Of a stretch of DNA of 64,000 nt, positions 55,082-64,000 are shown piece after piece. Every line of letters starts with the position of its first letter. The first letter of the stretch is position 1. Under the pieces are notes generated by a model. That model was not told the DNA's origin. It ran no database searches and saw only the letters and a program-made list of their open reading frames with translations. This stretch comes from Alloacidobacterium dinghuense. GTDB taxonomy: Bacteria > Acidobacteriota > Terriglobia > Terriglobales > Acidobacteriaceae. The DNA lies in contig NZ_CP060394.1 of NCBI RefSeq assembly GCF_014274465.1, positions 1,302,001 to 1,366,000 on the forward strand, written 5' to 3'. The position numbers and the translations under genes were made by a program.

Positions 55082-56509
55082 CTAGCGAAGTGAAGCACGC
55101 GCTGTTGTAGCTTCGGCGGTCCGTCCTGGAGTCCACCACAACGTGAAAACTGCTACTGCCCGGTCGTTTGTTGGCGTGCCTGCGACCTTGTAACTACGAA
55201 CCTCAACCTCTTGCGAAAAGCCCAGCCCCATCCGGTAATGCAAACTGCCCTCCACGAACGTGCCGTGATAGGACTGCTTCGTCGCCGGATCAACCCCGTG
55301 AATACCATTCAAACTCGCGCGTATATCCAATACGCGATGGAAAGAGTGACGAACGCCCGCGGCCGCCGTACCCAGAAACACCGTATGCTCCAGGATGCCA
55401 TCGCTCAAATCGCGGCCTCCTGAAAGATACAGATCGGTCGAATGTGTCAGCTTCGCGTAGACCGCTGCAGTGCCGGTAAACTGGACGCGCTTTCCGCACG
55501 AATCACTCGCTCCGCTCACTCCGCCGGAGATATTCACGCTGGCGTGCGTCCCCCACGCATCCAGCCACCGCAAACCGACTCCGCCGAGACTGCAATCCAG
55601 CGGCCCCGTCTGATGCTCCCCTTTGCCATAGACACCAAATCCCATCATTGGCGTCAGCGCATGCAGATACTCCACCCTTGCGCGCGCGGTCTGCACCAGA
55701 AAGTCATCCGCGTTGTACTGCGTGTATGTGTGCGTCCCGCTGAAGTCCCAGTATGACCGTCGCGAATCCTCATAGCGAATCTTGCCGCTCTCTTCTCCCG
55801 TTGCGACTCTTCCAGAGTGCAGCCCGTACACCACTGTTTCGGCCGCAGGCACTCCCGCGTCGCCTACCTGCCGGAAATCGAGCGGAGCCACCACCCGCGC
55901 CGCGTCGGTTCCGAATGTGCTAGTCGCCGTGCCCTGCCATGTCCATCGCGGATTGATCTCGCCCGTCGCGCGCACCGCCGCGCGGTTCAGACCGACAAAG
56001 TAGTCCTCGCCACCCGCCTTGAAATCGGCAAGGCCTCCGCCGTCTTCCGCCATAAACTGCCAGCGGCGCCGCTCGATAACGCCCGCTGCCGCACCCAGTC
56101 CGCCATAGGCATTGCCCGGACCAGCATTGGGAAAGCTGAACCCGCTCAGTCCGCCCAAGGTGAATTTGAAAGTAGAAGGCTGATACTTTGGCAGATTAAC
56201 GGCGGCATCGCTGCCGGGCTGCAGACCAGATACAATCGCTGCCGTATTCCATCGCTCCACCGTGCGAATATTCGCCCAGCAGGGAAACTCCGGCGTTCCC
56301 TGCTGCAGCGCGACGGAAAGTGAATCTCCGCAGCTGTTCAACGGCTCGGTGCTGGCCGTGCGCGGATTGTCACTGTCCGCTCTGCGGATCGTGTAGTTGC
56401 CGCGGCTATCTCCACCACTGTTGTCAGAATGTTGTGCGCTGGCCTGTGTCACCGCGCCACCAATCAGGATAAAGGACCAAAGGAGCAGGCCCACTCTCTG
56501 GATTCTCAT
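55082..56509 (-). CDS. Outer-membrane beta-barrel protein of a polysaccharide export operon
   Basis: 475 aa with a signal peptide (LLLWSFILIGGAVTQASA). The mature protein has many alternating strands (YWDFSGTHTYTQYNADDFLVQTARARVEYLHALTPMMGFGVYG; SLHYRMGLGFSQEVEVRSY), typical of a barrel. Lies between the wza-like and wzz-like genes; its start overlaps the wza-like stop by 4 bp. May form or assist the outer-membrane exit; inference from position. Confidence 0.7.
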   Translation of the reverse strand: MRIQRVGLLLWSFILIGGAVTQASAQHSDNSGGDSRGNYTIRRADSDNPRTASTEPLNSCGDSLSVALQQGTPEFPCWANIRTVERWNTAAIVSGLQPGSDAAVNLPKYQPSTFKFTLGGLSGFSFPNAGPGNAYGGLGAAAGVIERRRWQFMAEDGGGLADFKAGGEDYFVGLNRAAVRATGEINPRWTWQGTATSTFGTDAARVVAPLDFRQVGDAGVPAAETVVYGLHSGRVATGEESGKIRYEDSRRSYWDFSGTHTYTQYNADDFLVQTARARVEYLHALTPMMGFGVYGKGEHQTGPLDCSLGGVGLRWLDAWGTHASVNISGGVSGASDSCGKRVQFTGTAAVYAKLTHSTDLYLSGGRDLSDGILEHTVFLGTAAAGVRHSFHRVLDIRASLNGIHGVDPATKQSYHGTFVEGSLHYRMGLGFSQEVEVRSYKVAGTPTNDRAVAVFTLWWTPGRTAEATTARASLR

Positions 56510-57126
56510 GGCACCACCACAGTGTCCCCTGGCGCTAGCTCCACGTTCTGTTGTGGGGCTTGCCCCTTCAGAACCTTCTCGTAGTTCACGTTTAGCCGCG
56601 CGCTCGTGCCCCCGCGCAGAACGTACACCTGTTTCTGTTTTGCGAAATCCGTCAGTCCGCCTGCGCGCGCCACCAACTGCACCACATTCATCGCGTCCAT
56701 CAACGGATACGCGCCCGGCCGCTGCACCTCGCCGGTGATGTACACCATCCGGCTATGAATTTCCTGTACGGTCACCGTCACGCGCGGCTTATGAACGAAC
56801 TTGACCAGCCGCTCTGTCAGCACCTGCTGCGCCGCTTCCGGAGTTAGCCCTGCCACATCCACCTCAGTCACCAATGGCATGGAAACCTTGCCGTCCGGCC
56901 TCACCACGGCCGTCTCAGTAAGTTGAGGTTCCTCCCAAACGGTGATGTGCAACACATCGCCCATTCCAATCTTGTAAGTCGCGGGCACCACTTCGGGCGT
57001 TTTTGCGACACCGCTCATTGCTGCATCTGGTGCGGCCTGCGTCGCCTGCGCATAGCAGAGCTGCCCCGCAGCCATGAGCAAAACCATGAGCCCGCGGAGC
57101 ATAGCGCCAGGCAAAAAATACTGCAT
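56506..57126 (-). CDS. Wza-like polysaccharide export protein
   Basis: About 206 aa from ATG 57126 (frame open to 57195). Signal peptide ending LCYAQA; poly_export domain YKIGMGDVLHITVWEEPQLTETAVVRPDGKVSMPLV and one SLBB domain VYITGEVQRPGAYPLMDAMNVVQLVARAGGLTDFA. Shorter than E. coli Wza and without the C-terminal transmembrane helix, so the downstream barrel may replace that function. Confidence 0.9.
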   Translation of the reverse strand: MQYFLPGAMLRGLMVLLMAAGQLCYAQATQAAPDAAMSGVAKTPEVVPATYKIGMGDVLHITVWEEPQLTETAVVRPDGKVSMPLVTEVDVAGLTPEAAQQVLTERLVKFVHKPRVTVTVQEIHSRMVYITGEVQRPGAYPLMDAMNVVQLVARAGGLTDFAKQKQVYVLRGGTSARLNVNYEKVLKGQAPQQNVELAPGDTVVVP

Positions 57127-57578
57127 GCAAAACGTTGTATGCCATGTCGGCTGATTTTGAACGAGGGTATTACCACAAATCGGGTAGCCGGGCAAAACTT
57201 GTTACGTTTGGTCGCATATATGTAGTTACCATGCTGTGTTACCCGGCACATTTGCCTTTGCCAGACATCGGACATCACAGCAGAAGCGTCTCATCGCTGC
57301 ATTCTCTGCATCCTGTCTGGCCCGGACAGCCAGTTGCACGCTTACGAGGATCGATCGCGCCCCATTAGGTCTTTCTGGGTTTGCCAGCGCCGGGCGGATC
57401 GGGCATCTCCCAGCGTCTGCCCAAGATTCGGCGACAGCAATGAGGGAACAGCAGTCAAACCTGAGATCGTTTATTCCAGCGTCCTGAGAGGCCATTCTGA
57501 ATCTTATGTTTAAAGGCTGAGATATCTTGTTCGACAAGCAATTGCATGACAGCCTGATGACCATGGGAGAAGTCCAAT
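57127..57578. other. Intergenic region upstream of the export operon and the cupin gene
   Basis: Divergent promoters are expected here; no gene recognised. Confidence 0.35.
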
Positions 57579-58040
57579 ATGATTTCTAAATACCGCATCT
57601 TCGTACTGACGGCCATGACCTGCGGAGCATCTTTGACGGTCGTACTCGCTCAAAACGGGGCTCAGAACGTTGCAAGCGGCCACCGCGATATCCTGTTACA
57701 GACTACACAATCCTGGAACGGCAAACCGTACACACATTATTCAACCGGGCAGCCGCAACTCACAACGATCAAACTGACCATTGCACCACATACCGCTCTG
57801 CCATGGCACACCCATCCGTTTCCGAATGTTGTCTATGTGCTATCCGGCACTCTCACTCTGCACGACAGAGACAGCGGTAAAACGCTGGTTGTTCATGAGG
57901 GGCAAGCCGTAGGGGAGTCCGTTGACGATGTGCATCGGGGAGAGTCGGGTGATGAACCTACTGTGCTGCTCATCACCTATGCCGGCACTCCAGGTGTTCC
58001 GACCTCAGTTCCGGCGAGGGGAGAGAAAGCGGAGTATTGA
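57579..58040 (+). CDS. Exported single-cupin protein
   Basis: 153 aa. Signal peptide to VVLAQ; cupin motif PWHTHPFPNVVYVLSGTLTLHD (HxH...) with GQAVGESVDDVHRGES as the second motif. Likely metal-binding; enzymatic role not determinable here. Confidence 0.85.
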   Translation: MISKYRIFVLTAMTCGASLTVVLAQNGAQNVASGHRDILLQTTQSWNGKPYTHYSTGQPQLTTIKLTIAPHTALPWHTHPFPNVVYVLSGTLTLHDRDSGKTLVVHEGQAVGESVDDVHRGESGDEPTVLLITYAGTPGVPTSVPARGEKAEY

Positions 58041-58828
58041 ATTGGAAGTGCGGGTGCTATAGTGTTTCTCCGATCTGCAAAGGCGCAAACTCATCCCCTG
58101 TCAGTTCGCGGACCAGAGCCTTTTTTGCAAGATAGATCATCCTAAACGCACATGTAATGAACAACCGTTTGCTCACCACATGCCGACTTGTCGTTCCTAA
58201 TCTACTCGCGAGGAGAAGGTCGAAAGATCTGACGCGCGGTTTCTCGAAGCCATGCGTGTAGCAAGTCGCGATCGAAGCGCGGGTACCAGACCATCCAGTA
58301 CCGTATCGGCGGGATCTCTTTAGGCGCTTTCACGCGTGGCAAGTCAAGCAGGGCCAGAACGGGCTGGACAGGGAGGCCAGAGTGCTGCGTCGCTGCATCA
58401 GCCAGGATCCGGTAGCTCCTACACCCGATCAACTCATATGCATTACCTCGTAGCTGTCCAACGGCTGATTTGGAGAGGCTGCGAATCTCCTAGAATGCTG
58501 CGGTTCTCCGGCAGGAGTTCGCGAAGATCGGGTTGGCGTTTGCCGGACTCGCTTCTGCGCCTTTCTGAGTTACTCCCTGTTACTGGCCACACGGACAATT
58601 ACTCAACGCAGGCGCGTTTGCCGATATTTAGCGGAAAACCACCCGCGCAGCAGCGCGGTGTTGAAAGCGCTGCTCGACCCGGATGACTTCGTTAAATTTT
58701 TCCCCGGAGTATTGCCGTGGCAGTGAAGCCGAGGTATAAGGAATCACTCGGCAGTTCGGGAGCGGCTTCGAATTTTGCGGAGCCAGCTGGCCCACAGATT
58801 ATCCTGTCTGATTCCAGGAGTTTGATCC
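58041..58828. other. Region with gene remnants
   Basis: Holds the LysR-like fragment described separately and a short plus-strand frame VLKALLDPDDFVKFFP (about 58657-58725) resembling the end of an unidentified protein. No intact gene. Confidence 0.35.
58202..58432 (-). pseudogene. C-terminal fragment of a LysR-type regulator
   Basis: The end of this 76-codon frame, IRYWMVWYPRFDRDLLHAWLRETARQI, matches the C-terminus of LysR effector domains (MVWHxRFDxDPxHxWLR). No helix-turn-helix or upstream effector domain is present. Confidence 0.55.
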
Positions 58829-60934
58829 GTGCCTTCGGACCTGCTTTCGCGCAAATCTACGCACTTCGTTCTGTGGCGTCCGCTGCTGGGGATGGCAGCG
58901 CCTGCTTTGGTGATCGGTCGCTTCCAGTTTGGAAATCCGCCTACGCTGGCAGACTCGAAACGGTTGCCATTGAAGCCAGTTTCTGGAGTGACCGGGCTAT
59001 GGCACATTGCCGCGACAGACTGCGGGATGACTGATGGCACGGTGTATCACTACTGGTTCGAAGTGGAGAGCACAAATCCAGACCGGCCAGGCGGCGCGAT
59101 TCTCTGCACGGATCCAACAGCATGGACCGTGGATTGGCGGCTGATTCCGCCGCCGTTGAAGGTACCGTTCGACGACGAAGATCGGCAGCCTGCAGGGGTC
59201 GTGCTGTTTTCCAGTGACAAGTTGCAGCCATGCGATCCGGGCGGTGAACACATGGATACCGGGCAGGATATGCCATCTCCCGCGCTGCCGCCGAATAACC
59301 AACTCGTGATCTATGAACTGCCAACGGCATGGGCGCGTGCGGGAACGGGTGATTCCGGCATTGGCACGGGCAGCTTTCAGGATGTGCTTGCACTAGTGCA
59401 GACCGACGCCATCGGCGCAAACTTTAGCGATCTTGCTGTAACCGCTGCTGGCAATTCATATCTGCGGGATTTGGGCGTCAATTCGCTCGAACTGCTGCCG
59501 CCGGCGGACAGTTTCTTCAAGCGCGACTGGGGCTACGATACAGCGCATTACCTCGCGCCCGACTCGGAGTTGGGTCAACCAGAGGGATATAGTTGGCCGA
59601 CGGCGAACCGCGATCTCTCGAGACTGGTGGGCGCTTGCCATGCAAATAAGATTCGCTTCTTTGTAGACATGGTGATGGCGTTCTCGCGTAACGAGCCATA
59701 CCAGCATGTCGCCTTCGATCCGTTCTGCATCGACGATGCGAACGACCACATGAGCGATCCGGATGCGCAAACGTCACGCTCTACGCCAAGCAATCCTCAA
59801 CCACGCGATGGCTTCGGAAGCACGTTGTTCCGCTACACCCGCGCACTAACGAGTGCGTTCTACGATCCAGAAACCGGAAGCGATCAGCCAAACATGATCC
59901 CAGCGCGGCAGCACATGTATACGCAACTGGCGCGCTGGATGAGTGACTTTCGCATCGACGGCATCCGGATGGATAGTGTGGAGAACGTTGCAAACTGGGA
60001 CTTCGTCGGCGGCTTCAAGAACCGTGCGCGGGCGGCGTGGGAAGCGAGGTGGAAGGCCGCGGGGCTCGAGGGGAGCGGCGACGATCGGTTCCTCGTAGTG
60101 GGAGAGGAGCTAACCGTGCCCATGGCGCTGCTCACGCAGGGGCGGCTGGATGGTCTGTGGAATGATCACTTCCGCGTGCTGGTGCGGGCGGCGGTGTTCG
60201 GCACAAACGCAGCGGATGAAGGCGAGCCTACGTTCGAGTGGACCGTGCGTAAGGCCATCGACTGCCGTATCCTCGGTTTCACAGATGGTACGCAGGCGGT
60301 GAACTACATCACGTCGCACGATGTGGAAGGCAAGGCGCGCGAGCGGCTGTTCACTTCATTCACCAAGTACGCTGGGTTCGCCGCGGTCGATGCAATCCGG
60401 CGTATCAAGCTCGCTTTCGCTTGCCTGCTGACCGCCGTAGGTGTGCCGATGATCCTTGCAGGCGAGGAGTTTGGCGATCTGCACACACGCTTCGATGTGA
60501 ACGGAAACGTCTCGCAGGATGGCGGCAAGCAGGTGGCGCCCGTGCACTTCGATCTGCTGGATGGCAGCGACCCGCTTCCGAACCTTCGCCAAGACTTGCT
60601 AGCGTATGTCTCACGGTTAGTGAAGCTGCGCACAAGTTGCTTCGCGCTGGGCGTCAATGACACAAGCTTTCTGCACACTGACTTTAATGACGGCAAGCGT
60701 GTGCTCGTATGGCAACGCGGGCCAGGGCCGGATGGGTCGCTGGTGGTGGTGGTCGCGAATTTCTCAGACTGGGGCACGACGCCCGCCCAAGACGGTCAGT
60801 ATGTCGTAGCCAACTGGCCCGGCGGACGAAACTGGACAGAAGTCACGCAGCAGCGCGAGGTTCCCGGCGAGTGGGCCGGTCGCGAGCCGCTCTTCCCATG
60901 GGAAGCGAAGGTCTATCTTTCGCCGACACCATAG
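58829..60934 (+). CDS. Glycoside hydrolase family 13 enzyme (amylase/pullulanase-like)
   Basis: 701 aa. N-terminal beta-sandwich (CBM48-like, FVLWRPLLGMAAPALVIGRFQFG) then a TIM barrel: YLRDLGVNSLELLPPADSF, WGYDTAHYLAPDS, RFFVDMVMAFS, nucleophile Asp382 in DGIRMDSV, acid/base Glu426 in VVGEEL, and Asp498 in YITSHD; C-terminal beta domain ending PWEAKVYLSP. No signal peptide from this start. Alpha-glucan hydrolase or transglycosidase; exact specificity unresolved. Confidence 0.9.
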   Translation: MPSDLLSRKSTHFVLWRPLLGMAAPALVIGRFQFGNPPTLADSKRLPLKPVSGVTGLWHIAATDCGMTDGTVYHYWFEVESTNPDRPGGAILCTDPTAWTVDWRLIPPPLKVPFDDEDRQPAGVVLFSSDKLQPCDPGGEHMDTGQDMPSPALPPNNQLVIYELPTAWARAGTGDSGIGTGSFQDVLALVQTDAIGANFSDLAVTAAGNSYLRDLGVNSLELLPPADSFFKRDWGYDTAHYLAPDSELGQPEGYSWPTANRDLSRLVGACHANKIRFFVDMVMAFSRNEPYQHVAFDPFCIDDANDHMSDPDAQTSRSTPSNPQPRDGFGSTLFRYTRALTSAFYDPETGSDQPNMIPARQHMYTQLARWMSDFRIDGIRMDSVENVANWDFVGGFKNRARAAWEARWKAAGLEGSGDDRFLVVGEELTVPMALLTQGRLDGLWNDHFRVLVRAAVFGTNAADEGEPTFEWTVRKAIDCRILGFTDGTQAVNYITSHDVEGKARERLFTSFTKYAGFAAVDAIRRIKLAFACLLTAVGVPMILAGEEFGDLHTRFDVNGNVSQDGGKQVAPVHFDLLDGSDPLPNLRQDLLAYVSRLVKLRTSCFALGVNDTSFLHTDFNDGKRVLVWQRGPGPDGSLVVVVANFSDWGTTPAQDGQYVVANWPGGRNWTEVTQQREVPGEWAGREPLFPWEAKVYLSPTP

Positions 60935-61039
60935 CCACACTGGGTGCATCCCGCATCATCCGCTCTGTAATTCACACCCGTTCCGTGCCAACCAAGAGGC
61001 CGTGCAATGCTTGCGATTTTCGCATAATCATCACGCGCT

Positions 61040-61276
61040 ATGAGGAAATGGATTACCACCACCTTGCTCATTGCCACCGCGGCAGTCGCGCAGCAAATCC
61101 ACAATGAGTATGAATCGCCGAACGCTCCGGGCGCTGGTCAGAAGCAGCTCGCGCAATTTGCAGGCGACTGGGATGTAGTCAAGACGTTCTTTCCGATGAA
61201 CAAGAATCCGATCGTTAGCAAAGGCTCGCGCAAGCAGCATATGATGCAAGACGGCAAGTTTCTGGTCGGATTCTAG
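61040..61276 (+). pseudogene. Truncated DUF1579-like exported protein
   Basis: 78 codons: signal peptide (ITTTLLIATAAVAQQ), GAGQKQLAQFAGDWDVVKTFFPM and GKFLVGF-stop. DUF1579 proteins normally continue about 100 residues after the GKFL motif; here the frame ends at the junction with the mobile remnant. Confidence 0.55.
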
Positions 61277-61368
61277 TTTCTTCAATTCTGATGGATCAAA
61301 GAGTACCGACACCGGAATCTCTGGCTTCGATTCAAAAACGAATCGTTTCACCACCGCTGGCATCACTC

Positions 61369-61624
61369 TCAATTCCGCCTGAGCGCACCAGCGATAGATG
61401 CCTTCCGTTTCAGGCGCCGTCGATTGTTCGCGCTGATGACAGGTTTCGTCTGCTCCACTGGCCACGCGTTACGAACACTTTGCTGAAGCTGAATTTGACG
61501 AGCTTTGATCCAAGGAGAGTAGTGCTTCTCGGTGATCTTTACGCTGGCGTGGCCGAGCAGGATTGAGATTGACCGATCGGCACCCCCGCTAGCAGCATCT
61601 CTACCGCGAAGGTGTCGCGAAGTA
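61369..61624 (-). pseudogene. C-terminal remnant of a tyrosine recombinase (integrase)
   Basis: LRDTFAVEMLLAGVPI in one frame continues, after a frameshift between 61577 and 61569, as ISILLGHASVKITEKHYSPWIKARQIQL in another. This is the C-terminal catalytic block (LLGHxSxxxTxxHYxxW, with the catalytic His and Tyr). The N-terminal part is replaced at 61625 by a tmRNA 3' end. Confidence 0.8.
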
Positions 61625-61652
61625 TGGTGGAGGCGGCGGGAGTCGAACCGGG
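61625..61652 (-). repeat. tmRNA 3'-end fragment (attachment-site scar)
   Basis: On the minus strand CCCGGTTCGACTCCCGCC continues GCCTCCACCA, the T-arm, acceptor strand and CCA of a tmRNA-like gene. The rest of ssrA is absent upstream. ssrA 3' ends are common integrase targets. Confidence 0.6.
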
Positions 61653-62112
61653 CGATTCTACTGAGAATACGCAACTTGTTGATCGCCGGAATGCCAGGAT
61701 TGGAACGAATTCCACCAATCCCAAATCTGCTGTACGGTCACTGTACAGCATTTTCCCAGATTCCCAGAACTACCCACTTCCACTTTCGGACGCCCTCGTT
61801 CAGCGAAAAGCATTCTGAAGTTCATGAGTAGTATTTCACAGAGGTCGAACCCGAGGCCATAAGGTCACTTTTAGTGCAACAGGGCTTTCGCAGCTAGTCT
61901 CAGAAGTCGAGTAAGCGGAAAAACTCGATAAAAGCGCGAATATTCGGACATCAATTGAATCTCTGCCGTTGCGCTCCGTTGCAAGGTGGGTGATCCCCCC
62001 TCTCCTTGCACTTGCTACCCCCCCGCGTTCGCCACGTGGCGTCCGGCATGTGAGGTACATGCCGCGCACGACATGAAAAGCAACGGCAACAGCAAAAGCG
62101 AGGGAGGCAGCA
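61653..62112. other. Mobile-remnant DNA without a gene
   Basis: Short frames only. A palindrome CTGTACGGTCACTGTACAG lies near 61730-61748 and could be a regulatory site. Confidence 0.35.
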
Positions 62113-62871
62113 GTGAAGAAGACACGCACCAGCAACAGGCCGAGTATCTACCAGACCGTTACAGACCGCATTATTTCCAGCCTCAAGGCGAGCGTGATTC
62201 CGTGGTGAAAGCCGTGGAAGGCGCCACGGTTCACAGGCGGTCCATTTCCGCGCAACTTCTACACTGGCAAACCATACCGAGGCATCAATGTTCTTTTGCT
62301 TTGGTCGAGCGAGTATTGCTCTCCTTTCTGGCTCACGTTCAAACAGGCGCAGGAGTTGAAAGGCACTGTTCGCAAAGGTGAACACGAAACCCCGATTGTC
62401 TTTTACAAGCAGCTTCCCGAAGACGCGAAGAAAACCGAGGAAGGCAAAGAAGAGGATGAGCGTCTTCCGTTCGTGCTCTGCCACTACACGGTTTTCAACG
62501 TGGAGCAGTGAGACAGCCTCACGGTTCCTAAAATCGAGCTGCCCGCGAACGCGCCTGAGATTGACGAAAGCGAAATCTGCGAAGGCATCGTGACGGCATG
62601 GGAGAACCGGCCCGCGCTCCATCTGGCCAGTCCCAGCGAGTACCGCGCTTACTACCGGCCAAGCACCGATTCCGTTCACATGGCCGCCCGCAGCCGCTTT
62701 GTGGACGCGCCCCACTACTACAGCACCCTTTTCCATGAACTGATTCACAGTACAGCCCACGAGAGCCGCTTGAATCGCACTTTTAGCGACCGCTTCGGCG
62801 ATGAGCTTTACAGCAAGGAGGAATTAGTTACAGAGAGGGATAGGTGGATGACAAAATCAGAAGACAGATGA
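62113..62871 (+). pseudogene. ArdC-like antirestriction protein with two in-frame TGA codons
   Basis: One continuous frame from GTG 62113: IYQTVTDRIISSLKASVIPW-TGA-KPWKAPRF...PFPRNFYTGKPYRGINVLLLW (ssDNA-binding N-domain), FKQAQELKGTVRKGEHETPIVFY, VFNVEQ-TGA-DSLTVP, and the zincin-like C-domain with YYSTLFHELIHSTAHESRLNR (HExxH). Stops at 62206-62208 (usually Trp or Arg in relatives) and 62509-62511 (usually Cys). The C-terminus after SKEELV is replaced by unrelated sequence. Typical cargo of plasmids and ICEs. Confidence 0.85.
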
Positions 62872-62988
62872 ACCTCCTGTTGGAGGTTCCAGAAGAACAG
62901 ATGGCTGGCTGGCCGCGACTCACGCGGATCGCACGTCGGCGAGGGCCCAACAGGAAAGACTGCAATTTGCCCAGATTCCACATAACTT

Positions 62989-63309
62989 ACAAGCGTCCTG
63001 ACGTACATCGGCGAAAAGAAGTTTATTGTGTCCCGTTTGTTTAGGGCAGTCCACACAGCTTCCTGCCTCTGGCACAAGCTGCGTGTCCCGCTTATCGAAA
63101 GAAGCTTCTCTAAGGATGAGCAGGATATTGTGCTCAATCCACGGCTGAAGATGACGGACTGGAAGGAGGATGCGCTTCGCTTTCCCGTTGCCATTGCTCC
63201 AGTCTTCCCGAAAGCAGGCAGAGAGTGCCTCTTCCTGCTGACCGGTTTGCAACTTGGCCAGCAAGAGCGCGTGGCCGACACCAATCTCATCCTGATCGGC
63301 TCTGGGTGT
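62989..63309 (-). pseudogene. ParB-like partition protein fragment
   Basis: Minus-strand frame DQDEIGVGHALLLAKLQ, EEALSACFREDW, LPVRHLQPWIEHNILLIL, FDKRDTQLVPEAGSCVDCPKQTGHNKLLFADVRQDAC matches the middle of plasmid/ICE ParB proteins (HTH-containing region and CPxxTGHN motif). Both ends are missing. Confidence 0.75.
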
Positions 63310-63719
63310 AGTGAATTCACTAGTTATCTTTCACCCGGTTGCCATGAATGCAAAATCGCATTGTTTGGTGATACCCAAAAGGCATCAATCGTCTCGTTGG
63401 GCTTGAAAATCTCGTCAGAATCTTGCCAGCAGGGGACGAAAGTAAAGGACTTATCGCAAAGGATCGAGGAGATGGTGATAGCAAAAAGGCATCAACATTG
63501 AGGACGACCGGTAGCGCAACGGCCATTTCGTAGGCGCATCAGAGCAGGCCACGTTGCCTGTGAGAATGCTGCCGTTGCACGGCAGACGTCGGGGCAGGGA
63601 AGGCGAGGGTGCTGGCGAGGGTGCTGAAGGATTGTCTACCAGTGCTTTCTAGTGCTTTTCAATGCTTACGTTAGCCAACGGTGCTCATGAGTTTCAATGA
63701 GTTACATCTGAATGCACTT
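63310..63719. other. Mobile-remnant DNA
   Basis: No recognisable gene; contains short direct repeats such as GGTGCTGGCGAGGGTGCTG and CAGTGCTTTCTAGTGCTTTTC near 63609-63660. Confidence 0.35.
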
Positions 63720-63764
63720 CTGTCACGGCAGAGGTCGCGGGTTCGAGCCCCGTCGTCCCCGCCA
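63720..63764 (+). repeat. tRNA-Asp 3'-half fragment (attachment-site scar)
   Basis: CTGTCAC (anticodon loop with GTC), GGCAG, GAGGTCGCGGG, TTCGAGC and CGTCCCCGCCA make the 3' 45 nt of a tRNA-Asp. The preceding bases do not form the 5' half, so it is not a complete tRNA but a likely att copy of an integrated element. Confidence 0.65.
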
Positions 63765-64000
63765 TCAAACCTCAACGAAACAAAGGGTTTGTGGCTCACG
63801 ATAAAATCAAGCATCATTAGCAAGGGTGCTGAGATCTTATGCACGCTTTTAACTTTTCCCTTGTTGAGGGTGCTGAAAGCAATTTCTTTTTCCCTCTTAA
63901 ACACCATCAGATCGTGACGTGGCACCCCGCCGCATCAGACGTCGTTATCTGCCCAAGCGACTAGGAACCGGCACCTGCGGATTTGCTGAGGAAGCTTGCA
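63765..64000. other. DNA beyond the tRNA-Asp fragment
   Basis: No convincing gene in the visible part. Confidence 0.3.

Noticed and set aside
61612-61818. 68-aa frame beginning MVEAAGVEPGDSTENTQLV
   Set aside because: The first residues are the antisense of a tmRNA 3' end, a well-known source of spurious proteins.
63671-63925. 84-aa minus-strand frame
   Set aside because: Runs antisense through the tRNA-Asp fragment; spurious.

Overview
The window looks like a chromosome segment of an acidobacterium (Acidobacteriota, Terriglobia-like). This is inference from gene content. It carries three MacB/FtsX-like permeases of the large duplicated-orphan-permease (ADOP) type, DUF2950/DUF3300 envelope proteins, many exported beta-barrel and small Gly/His/Asn-rich proteins, leaderless-looking promoters, and GGGGCT-AGCCCC hairpin repeats. 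No rRNA or CRISPR array is visible. Two complete tRNAs are present: Arg(ACG), complement 19631-19707, and Gln(CTG), 34627-34700.

Layout. 1-9.2 kb: the end of one ADOP permease, a complete ADOP permease, der, a dinG-type helicase and an MltF-like lytic transglycosylase. 9.2-14.2 kb: an accessory stretch with a possible structured sRNA, hairpin repeats, a cluster of degenerate receiver-like and small CxxC...HxC proteins (one gene interrupted by a 264-bp inverted-repeat element), a GC-rich TIR-domain gene and an exported protein. 14.3-18.7 kb: a NarL-type regulator, the DUF3300-DUF2950 pair and a TPR-type membrane protein. 18.9-19.7 kb: a remnant island bounded by tRNA-Arg and a copy of its 3' end. 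19.8-34.5 kb: a dense housekeeping block with tlpA-like, a family-2 glycosyltransferase, two 6-pyruvoyl-tetrahydropterin-synthase paralogues plus folE, truB, a GDSL esterase, a LolCDE-like ABC exporter, and a CzcCBA/CusCBA-type metal efflux operon. 34.6-39.2 kb: tRNA-Gln, an intact IS481-family element, a secreted bicupin oxalate decarboxylase and an alginate-export-type porin.

39.2-48.4 kb: a region framed by two copies of a diverged module around a tiny gene. It holds a sigma-like protein, a DUF4136 protein, an RND pseudogene and a compact signalling cluster (histidine kinase, FixJ-type regulator, lone receiver, receiver-less sigma-54 activator). 48.4-57.2 kb: a third ADOP permease, a RibD-C/DHFR-like reductase, several decayed genes, and a three-gene capsule-export operon (Wza-like, beta-barrel, Wzz-like). 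57.5-61 kb: a cupin, a LysR remnant and a GH13 enzyme. 61-64 kb: a decayed mobile island with integrase, ArdC and ParB remnants and 3' ends of tmRNA and tRNA-Asp genes.

The observations most worth following are: (1) a recurring CTGTCA-N4-TRACAG inverted repeat upstream of four envelope or regulatory genes, suggesting a small regulon; (2) a MITE-like element whose precise removal (one CTAG copy left) restores an in-frame start to the receiver-like gene; (3) the duplicated module bracketing the two-component/sigma-54 cluster; and (4) several attachment-site scars.
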